64,000 nt of DNA from Castor canadensis. Its lineage: Eukaryota > Chordata > Mammalia > Rodentia > Castoridae. The position numbers and the translations under genes were made by a program. Of the stretch, positions 56,920-64,000 are shown piece by piece. Numbering within the stretch: position 1 is the first letter of the stretch; the number at the start of each line of letters is the position of its first letter. Location: assembly GCF_047511655.1 (NCBI RefSeq), contig NC_133403.1, positions 13,575,014 to 13,639,013 of the forward strand, read 5' to 3'. Under the pieces are notes generated by a model. That model made no database searches and was not told the DNA's origin. It saw only the letters and a list, made by a program, of their open reading frames with translations.

Positions 56920-57009
56920 GACTGGAGATGTTGCTCAGTAGTTCAGTGATAAAGCACTCACCTAGCATACATAGGCCCTGGGTTCAATCCCCAGCCCCAA
57001 AACAAAAGA
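56920..57009 (+). repeat. ID SINE
   Basis: ggactggagatgttgctcag, ctcacctagcatacatagg, ggttcaatccccagcccc. Confidence 0.8.
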
Positions 57010-57182
57010 TCATGGTCACAGAAGGAAAAAACCCTCTAATTTTTCAATAGGAAAAGACTCCATTCATTTAAGTAATCAAAGACCTAATAAAAGAGAACAT
57101 AAAGCATAAGGAATTATTTTGATAAGAAACAAAGTATTTTTTGAGGGAGATGATTTGAAAGGTAAAGAAAAATCTTTCCTAA

Positions 57183-57267
57183 TTTTTTTTGCTGGGGCTG
57201 GGTTTTGAACCCAGGGTTTCGAGGTTGCAAAGCAGGGACTCTGATGCTTAAGCCACACCTCCAGCTC
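57183..57267 (-). repeat. tRNA-derived SINE
   Basis: ggttttgaacccagggtttc and gatgcttaagccacacctcc, reverse of the SINE core. Confidence 0.7.
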
Positions 57268-57461
57268 TCATGATTTTTTAAATTAAATCAGACTGTTATT
57301 CAAAATTTTTTTAAAACTGTCCTTTTAAGAGAAAAGACCAAATTCTAGTTTTGTGTCAGTTCACACCTGGTCTTAACACTTGTTTTCAAAATCCTTAGAG
57401 TGAATTTGTTTTGGTCAGGTTTGCTACAGGTATCCTCTTTTTGTTTTCTTTTTCTAACTTC

Positions 57462-57653
57462 TTTTTTTGGTGGTACTGGGGTTTGAACTCAGGGCCTCAC
57501 ACTTGCAAGGCAAGCACTCTACCACTTGAGCCTCTCCACAGCTGGCTAGGCCAGTTTTATTTGTTTCTTTCTTTTTTGCAATAATGGGCTTTGAACTATC
57601 TCAGAGCTTTACACTTTTTAGACAGGTGCTCTACCTCTTGAGCTTCCAGCCCA
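57462..57653 (-). repeat. Two tRNA-derived SINEs in series
   Basis: 57462-57548 and 57570-57653, each with the reverse of box B (gtttgaactcagg or ctttgaactatctcag) and box A. Confidence 0.7.
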
Positions 57654-57679
57654 GTTTTATTCTTTTTAAGGCTCTCAGA

Positions 57680-58045
57680 GGAGCCATATGAATCTTATGA
57701 AGGATTTTTCTATTTTTTCCAAAAATGTCACTGGGGTTTTGATTGGAACTATATGGATCTGCGAGTGCTTTGGGTAGTATTGTCATCGTAACAGTAAAGT
57801 CTTCCCATCCATGAACGTGGTATGTCTTTCCATTTGCTTATGTCTTCTTTAATTTATATCTATAATGTGTTTTAGTTTTCAGTGTACATATCTTACATTT
57901 CTTAAGGTTATTGCGATGTATCTTATTTTTTAAATGCTATTGTAAATTGAATAGTTTTTTAATTTCTTTTTTCTATTGTCAGTGTATAGAAATGCAACTA
58001 ATTTCTGTGGTTTTATGTCCTACAACTTTGCTGGTTTTGATTTTT
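57680..58045 (-). mobile_element. LINE-1 ORF2 fragment
   Basis: Reverse complement corresponds to the early ORF2 region; the plus strand shows 'agtgtatagaaatgcaacta' and 'tgtcctacaactttgctgg', typical of antisense LINE-1. Confidence 0.65.
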
Positions 58046-58051
58046 ATTTGT

Positions 58052-58269
58052 TTTTGGTTTTTTGGCAACACTGGGGTTTGAACTCAGGGCCTCACACTTA
58101 CTAGGCAGACGATTTACCACTTGAGCCACTCCACCAGCCCATTTTTGTGTTGGGTATTTTCAAGATGGAACGTCTCAAACTATTTGCCCAGACTGGTTTT
58201 GAACCCAATGCTCCTGATCTCTGCCTCCTGAGTAGCCAGGATTATAGAAGTGAGCCACCAGCACCCGGC
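58052..58269 (-). repeat. Composite SINE
   Basis: gcaacactggggtttgaact, cttgagccactccaccagcc, then a 7SL-like monomer to ccaccagcacccggc. Confidence 0.85.
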
Positions 58270-58317
58270 TTCTTTTTCCAACTTTTTATAAGTAGTCCTT
58301 TTGTTTTTGTTTGTTGT

Positions 58318-58646
58318 TGATCAGTGGCACTGGAGTTTGAACTCAAGACCTTGCCCTTGCTAGGCAGGAGCTCTACAATTTGAGCCACACCACCAGCCCT
58401 TTTTTGCTTTAGTTATTTTCTAGATAGAGTCCTGAGTTTGTGAACTGTGCCTGCCTAGGACAGAGATTCTCCTACCTATGGCCTCCTGGTAGCTGGAGTT
58501 ACGGGCTTGAGGCAAACACCCAGCTTGTTTGTTGAGACAGGAGTATCCCTAACTTTTCCCTCCTCTCTGCTAGCCTCAAAACTTCATCCTCGGAATCTCC
58601 ACTTTGCAAGTGGTTTGGATTACAGGCATGAGTCACCACGCCTGGT
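58318..58646 (-). repeat. Composite SINE (two 7SL-like monomers)
   Basis: Reverse tRNA-like half then two monomers, ending catgagtcaccacgcctgg. Confidence 0.75.
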
Positions 58647-58879
58647 TTCTATTCAGTTCTTATCTTTTATTCATTAATTCTTTCTGAAACAAAAGGAACT
58701 TGCTGAAGAGATGGGTCAGGATTTTGAAGTTTAATTCAGAGGCTCAGAGATCCAAAATACCTTCTGGGAGGTCAGGAACAAGGAGTCAGACATAAAGGGT
58801 AGCACAGGTGGGCAGAGAATTTGTAGCGGGTATGAAATTTAGCTGTTGTTTTATATCTAATTTCTGTTCTCTAATTCTT

Positions 58880-59207
58880 TTTTTTTTTTTTGGTAGAGCT
58901 GGACATTGAACTCAGGACCTCACAGTTGCTAAGCTGGCACCCCACCCCTTAAGCCATGTTCATAGCTTTTTTTTTGCATTACTTATTTTTCAAATAGGGT
59001 CTCAGGATTGTGCCCAGGACAGGCCTAGACCCTGATCCTCCTGCTTATGTCTCCCTTATACCTGGGATGACAGGCATGCATCACCACACCCAGCTTATTA
59101 TTTGAGATGGGGTCTCACTAACTTTTTACCTGGGCTGGCCTTGAACTGTGATCCTCCTAATCCCCACCTCCCAAGTAGCTAGTATTATAGGCGTGAGCCA
59201 CCATGCC
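58880..59207 (-). repeat. Composite SINE (two 7SL-like monomers)
   Basis: Poly-T, reverse tRNA-like half, two monomers ending ggcgtgagccaccatgcc. Confidence 0.75.
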
Positions 59208-59342
59208 ATATTCTGTTCTTTAATCTATGGGAGTCCCTAAGGTTGATAATTATATTCCGTTGTGTACTCTTTTTTAATTTGATCTTTGTGTAGGCACCAA
59301 TAGAAAGATTTTAGGATGAGAATGTGCTTTAAAAAATACTTT

Positions 59343-59419
59343 ACACTGGGGATATAGCTATAGTGTGTGCTTGCCTGACAGGCACAAAGCCCTGGATTTG
59401 ATCCCCAGCACCAAGAGAT

Positions 59420-59447
<28 letters not shown>
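59343..59447 (+). repeat. ID SINE with long poly-A
   Basis: cactggggatatagctatag, ggatttgatccccagcacc, then about 28 A. Confidence 0.8.
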
Positions 59448-59449
<2 letters not shown>

Positions 59450-59451
<2 letters not shown>

Positions 59452-60600
59452 TTAGATACAAAAGCCCAAATCTTCAAAGATACACTTACTTCAATTCTGA
59501 CTCAAAACCAAAAAGGCTTTTTATAGCTTAAAACCAGCAGGACTTCCATGGCTTCACTGACCACCATCGGAAGAAGTTTGTCCCAAGAGGCTGCAAAGAG
59601 GGATGTGGTCCCCTTTAAGATCCAAAATCTCTCTCAAGATATCCTAAGAAAGCAAGGCAAGGAAGGTTGAGATAATTAAGAAGGACTCCCTGAGAGCTGG
59701 CACCTTTGGACAAAGGGTCACTTTGTCTTTCTGAGTCCATCTGGCTAGCTGCCTGGTGCCACCCAGCAGGTTGTGCTCCCCAGCTTGTGGACGTCAGAAA
59801 GGCTATCTGCGCTGGTCACAAAGCAAAGCCTTCAAGACATAAAACAAGAAAAGAGGATAATCTTATCTTTTTCTCCTTTTGAAAAACCTCAAAAAAGGCA
59901 GACAAGGAAATTCCTTGGATGGCTATAGATCAATACGTTATGGGTATTCAGAACTAAATTCACAAAAGTAAAAATTCAAAGAACTAATTCTTTTTTGGGG
60001 GGGCTGGAGGAGGCGGTACTAGGGTTGAACTCAGAACCTTGCACTTGCCAGGCAAGGGCTCTACTGCTTGAGCCACACCTCTAGGTCTTTAAAGAATAAA
60101 TTCTCACAAATGCTTTCCTCCTGACAATCAAAATTTGTAAAGGAGGGGGGAAAGTAAAGGTAGAACTCTTCCCAGGGAGGCCCAGCCTAGTGGGTACAGG
60201 GATCCAGGGCCAGTCTTTGGGAGAGTGACTGGCAGGAACTTGGGAGAGGATGCACTCCAGCAAGGTATGGAACAGGTGGAGACAGATGTGGTTTTTACCG
60301 TCAGGGCTAAAGGATTAAAAAAAGGGGGGGAGGTTGGAAGCTGGTTCATGTGAAGAGTAATGGGGAGAAGTTTGGAAAAGTAATGAAGGACGACATACTG
60401 GGGAGTTTTGAGTGGCAGAGTTTGGGCTAGGTTAGATCCTGAGAAGAATTACAGGCTTCAAGGAGGGCAGACAGGATGGGGACAGAGAGGACAAGCTTTG
60501 GGAGATATAAAAAAGGGGTGAAAGACAGTCATAAGGACTGATCTGGAAGAAACACAAGATTCCGTTCACTTCCATTCTCCTTCCATACCAAAAAATGCGC
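59450..60600. other. No gene recognised; one SINE inside
   Basis: A minus-strand tRNA-derived SINE lies at 59990-60088. The remainder has only short frames without family resemblance. Confidence 0.4.
59990..60088 (-). repeat. tRNA-derived SINE
   Basis: gggttgaactcagaaccttg, ggctctactgcttgagccac. Confidence 0.7.
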
Positions 60601-60617
60601 TCAGAATCTAGGGATAA

Positions 60618-60775
60618 GCTGAGTGCAGCAGGCTCATGCCGGTAATCCTAGCTACTCAGGAGGCAGAGATCAGGAGGATCATGGTTCAAAGCCAGCCTGG
60701 GCAAATAGTTTGTGAGACTTTATCTCAGGGTGTAGGCCTTGAGTTCAAACCCTAGTACTACAAAAAAAAAAAAAA
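60618..60775 (+). repeat. Composite SINE, tRNA half with deletion
   Basis: 7SL-like monomer passes straight into 'tctcagggtgtaggccttgagttcaaac', as in the copies at 31486 and 62682. Confidence 0.75.
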
Positions 60776-60918
60776 GCAAAAAGAAAAAGAAGCAGCGGCT
60801 GGAGATAGACCTGGACTACTTGAAATTAATACACTGATTTAAGTGATATCCTCTGGATACCCCAGGGACATCAGGGTATCAAGTGGCAGGTGGATTCAGT
60901 GATGAAGACGTAAGGGTT

Positions 60919-61128
60919 AGCAAGGTGCTGGAGGCTTGTAATCCTAGTCACTTGGGAGGCTAAGATCAGGAGGATCACAGTTCAAGGCCAGCCTGGGCAA
61001 ACAGTTCAGGAGACCCTATCTTCAAAATAACCAGAGATGGACTGGAAGTGTAGACAAGCAATAGAGTACCTGCTTTGCAAGAGCAAAGCCCTAAGTTCAA
61101 ACACCAATCCCACCAATAAATAAAAGAA
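60919..61128 (+). repeat. Composite SINE
   Basis: aaggtgctggaggcttgtaatcc to caccaatcccacc. Confidence 0.75.
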
Positions 61129-61389
61129 TGAGGTGGGGAGTGGACAGCTTGAGCAAGGGAGTGGAAAAGAGACAGTATGGAAGAAGACCCCCAAACTCTT
61201 ATGCTGTTCCTCTGTATACCAGGCTCCATCTATTCTGACACCCACTCCTTCCTGTCCCTGGGCCCCAGGAAAGATGATACTCATGTGTTTTTTCTTAGAA
61301 ATGGTTTGGTGGGTTTTTTTCTTTTATTTTTATAACTTTATTCACAAACCATCATACTCCTAGTTTAGTGATATTTATTTATTTATTCA

Positions 61390-61585
61390 TTTAGGTGGTA
61401 CTGGGGTTTGAGCTCAGGGCCACATGTTTGCTGGGCAGGCGCTCTACCAGCCCTTTTTTGTGTTGAGTTTTTTCAAGATAGGGTTTTGCACACTATTTTC
61501 CCTGGGGCTAGCTTCAAACCTCGATCCTCCTGATCTCAGCCTCCTGAGTAGCTAGGATTACAGGCCTGACACCAGCACCCAGTGT
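61390..61585 (-). repeat. Composite SINE
   Basis: gtggtactggggtttgagct, ggattacaggcctgacacc. Confidence 0.75.
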
Positions 61586-62004
61586 ACAGTGGCTTTTCAT
61601 ATATTCACAGTCCTGTGCATCATCGCTACTATGTAATTTCAGAATGTAATGTTTTCATCATCTCCACAAGAAACCCTGTACCCATTAGCAAGGTTCCTCA
61701 TTCCCTCATCCATCCCCACTCCCCATTCCCTGAAAACTAGTCATTTATTCTCTGCCTCTGTGGATGTGCCTATTCCGGACATTTTATATAAGTGAAATCA
61801 TACATTATATGGCCTTTTGTCACTCTCTTCCTTCACTTAGAACAATGTTTTTGAGATTCATCTATGTCATATCACCACTTTATTCATTTTTGTAGGCAAA
61901 TAATATTCCATTGTACGGCTTATTGTTTCAGATTGTAATATCCATTATATGTATCCATTTATCAGTACACAGACACTCTGTTTGTTTCCACTTGTGAAAC
62001 ACTT
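61586..62004 (-). mobile_element. Ancient LINE-1 (L1M-type) 3' UTR
   Basis: Antisense of the old mammalian LINE-1 3' region: 'ctgtgcatcatcgctactat', 'aagaaaccctgtacccatta', 'attccggacattttatataag', 'aatattccattgta'. Confidence 0.7.
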
Positions 62005-62515
62005 TCACGTAAGCTTTCTGTTACTATAACCAACACTTGAGATAATCAACTTTTGTGGGGAGCAGTACTAGGAACTGAATTCAGGAACTTGCACTTGCTA
62101 GACAGGTGATCTACCACTTGAGCCAGGTCCCAAGCAAGATAATCAACTTAGACAAGGTTTAGGGATGAGTTTGATCAAAGTATGTTATATGCATGAATAG
62201 AAATATCACATTGGACTCCCTTTGTACAATTAATAGCACTAATAAAAGAGGAACAAAAGGAAGGCTTATTTTGACTCACAGTTTTGAGTTCCATCCCATA
62301 ACTGATTGCTCCATCACTTTTGGGTTGTGGCAAGGCAGTACATCATGGTGAGAGTGTGTGATAAAGCAAAGCCCTTCATTTCATGGCCAGAAAGTGAAAG
62401 AAAGAAAGAAGAGGGTACTGGGATCACATTCTCCCCTTCAAAGTCACACCCCTAGTGACTTACAGACCTTCCACTAGGCTTCATCCTCCTAAAGGTATCA
62501 TCTCCTCCCAATAGT
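62005..62515 (-). mobile_element. MaLR-type LTR remnant
   Basis: 'ttctgttactataaccaac', 'ggcttattttgactcacagt', 'catcatggtgagagtgtgtg' and 'ctcctaaaggtatcatc' recall ERVL-MaLR LTRs in antisense. A SINE interrupts it at 62053. Confidence 0.5.
62053..62137 (-). repeat. tRNA-derived SINE with 12-bp target duplication
   Basis: gataatcaactt at 62041-62052 and 62138-62149 brackets a reverse tRNA-like core (ctaccacttgagccaggtcc). Confidence 0.88.
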
Positions 62516-62600
62516 GCCAGGCTGGCCTCAAACTAATGATCCTCCTACCTCCATCTCCCAAGTGCTGGGATTATAGGTGTGTACCACCATGCCTAGCAAG
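62516..62600 (-). repeat. B1 fragment
   Basis: caggctggcctcaaactaatg, cccaagtgctgggattatagg. Confidence 0.75.
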
Positions 62601-62681
62601 CATAGTGTTCAACAAACTCCTCTGAGACAGCTAGCTCTCCACATGAAATAAATAAATATATAACTCAAAATCATCTGAGAC

Positions 62682-62985
62682 CACCAGGTGCTGGTGGCTC
62701 ACACCTGTAATCCTTGCTACTCAGGAGGCAAAGAGCAGGAGGATAGCAGTTTGAAGCCAGCCTGGACAAATAGTTCACACTCGAGAACTTGTCTTGAAAA
62801 TACCTAATACAAAAAATGGCTCGTGGAGTGGCTCAAGGTGTAGGCCCTGAGTTCAAGCCCCAGTACTGCAAAAGAAAAAAAAAATCATCTAAGACCAACC
62901 TAGAGAACATAGCAAGTTCTAGATTAAACTGAGCTACACAGTGAGACCTCGTCTCAAAAAAATAGAAAAGAAAAGAAAAAGAAGA
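62682..62985 (+). repeat. Composite SINE and adjoining B1 3' half
   Basis: 62682-62884 is a composite SINE with a deleted tRNA half; 62888-62985 reads as the 3' half of a B1 (aacatagcaag... gtgagacctcgtctc). Confidence 0.7.
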
Positions 62986-63126
62986 AAAGGCTGTTGGCCA
63001 TCCAGGGGATGCGAAGACAGGTTACATTTTCAAAAGTCATGTGAAAGACTATTATCTATAATATACAGAGAATTCTTAAAACTTTACTGTAAGAAAACAA
63101 ACAACTCAACTTAAAAATGAGCAAAA

Positions 63127-63212
63127 AGGACTGGAGGTGTGGTTCAAGTGGCAGAGCACCTGCTTTGCAACTACAAAACCATGAGTTCAAACCTCAGTCC
63201 TACCAAAAAAAA
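63127..63212 (+). repeat. tRNA-derived SINE
   Basis: ggactggaggtgtggttcaag ... gttcaaacctcagtcctacc, poly-A. Confidence 0.8.
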
Positions 63213-63250
63213 TTAATAAATTTTTATTTTTATTTTTATTTTATTTTTTT

Positions 63251-63298
63251 AATATGGAACACTTCACGAATTTGCATGTCATCCTTAATGCAGGGACC

Positions 63299-63349
<51 letters not shown>

Positions 63350-63355
63350 GAGCAC
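63251..63355 (-). pseudogene. U6 snRNA retropseudogene
   Basis: On the minus strand it starts GTGCTCGCTTCGGCAGCAC, keeps ATACAGAGAAGATTAGCATGG and ends TTCCATATT, so it is nearly full length. Against U6 it has substitutions in the region after GCATGG (TCCCTGCATTAAGG) and in CATGCAAATTCGTGAAGTG. An A-rich tail follows, and ttaataaatttt is duplicated at 63213-63224 and 63356-63367. No upstream PSE or TATA was seen, so it is a retrocopy and not a functional U6 gene. Confidence 0.92.
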
Positions 63356-63416
63356 TTAATAAATTTTCAAAAGTAAGCAAAAGATCCGAACAAACACCAT
63401 ACCAAAGAAGATACAC

Positions 63417-63482
63417 AAGGCTAGAGTGTGCCTCACGAGGTAGGGTGCCTGCCTAGCAAGCACCAGGCCTGGAGTTCAACAA
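63417..63482 (+). repeat. tRNA-derived SINE fragment
   Basis: agagtgtgcctcacgaggtag ... caagcaccaggcctggagttc. Confidence 0.65.
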
Positions 63483-64000
63483 AAGATGTGCTTCTGTAGG
63501 TGAACAGGCAAATAAATGAGCCATTTGGCCGTGAAAAGATACAACCTTAAATGCATATTGCTAAGTGAAAAAAAGCCAGGTTGAAAAGGCTGCACACTGT
63601 ATGGTTCCGATTACATCACTTTCTAGAAAGAAAAAACTTTGGAGACAATAAAAAAGTCAGTGGTTTCCAAGGACCGAGGGAGGGAAAGATGAAGAGGTGG
63701 AGCACAGAGGGTTTTTAGGGCAGTGAAACTATTCAGGGTTATCCTATAACCTTGTATGCATGTCATACATTTGTCAGAACCCATAGAGTGTGCAACACCA
63801 AGGGTGAGCCCCAATATAAACTAGGGACTTTGGGTGCTAATGAGTCAGTGTATGTTCCTCAATTGTAACAAATGTACCACTCTGACGCTGGCGACAGATG
63901 GCAGAAGAGGCTGTGCATCTGGGGGAGGTCAGTATATGAGAACTCTCTGTTCTTTCTGCTCAGTATTGCTGTGAACTGATAAGGTCTGTTTTTAAAACAT

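Larger units (their letters stand above)
63025..63990 (+). mobile_element. Ancient LINE-1 (L1M-type) 3' end, split by SINEs and U6 copy
   Basis: Pieces at 63025-63118, 63368-63412 and 63480-63990 read in order as late ORF2 and 3' UTR of an old LINE-1. Cues are 'taatatacagagaattctta', 'acacaccaagggtgagcc'-like text near 63795 and 'caattgtaacaaatgtaccac' near 63860. Confidence 0.7.

Overview
The window is nuclear DNA of a placental mammal, most likely a castorimorph rodent and probably a beaver (Castor). Three things point there: rodent-type B1 and ID SINEs, a very abundant composite SINE whose 3' tRNA-like half reads 'gtggctcaagtggtagagc...gttcaaaccccagtac', and rodent-type LINE-1. The species call is inference. 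The protein-coding content is small and sits in the first 28 kb. It matches the block SMPD4 - MZT2 - TUBA3 that I know from human 2q21.1.

Genes. (1) Only the first coding exon of SMPD4 (neutral sphingomyelinase 3) is present, on the minus strand at 4044-4121; the rest lies left of the window. (2) MZT2 (mitotic spindle organizing protein 2) is divergent from it on the plus strand, with three coding exons (4684-4850, 5046-5194, 14186-14343) giving 157 codons. The two genes share a CpG-rich bidirectional promoter with an NRF1-like site and two CTCF-like motifs. (3) A TUBA3-type alpha-tubulin gene is on the minus strand, convergent with MZT2, with five coding exons (27904-27906, 19763-19985, 18808-18956, 17800-18480, 15398-15694) that sum to exactly 450 codons plus stop. 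Its first exon ends on the ATG inside a CpG island with four same-orientation CCAAT boxes and an E2F-like site. MZT2 works with the gamma-tubulin ring complex, which nucleates microtubules; TUBA3 encodes a microtubule subunit.

Repeats. The introns and the region 28-64 kb are a dense mosaic of composite tRNA/7SL-like SINEs, ID and B1 elements, LINE-1 pieces, DNA-transposon remnants and LTR elements. The largest is a decayed class I endogenous retrovirus at 40277-54861. It has homologous LTRs (about 367 and 394 bp), a 4-bp ATTT target duplication and recognisable gag, protease, RT, RNase H, integrase and env pieces. It is broken by stops, frameshifts, two LINE-1 insertions and a solo LTR, and carries an extra LTR-like block between env and the true 3' LTR. 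Remnants of at least three further LTR families surround it (33-40 kb and 54.9-56.2 kb). A U6 snRNA retropseudogene lies at 63251-63355.

I found no new operon-like or defence-type system. The observations most worth a second look are the paired CTCF-like motifs in the SMPD4/MZT2 promoter, the CCAAT array of TUBA3, the tandem 3' ends of the provirus, and two LINE-1 copies that appear to carry 3'-transduced flanking DNA.
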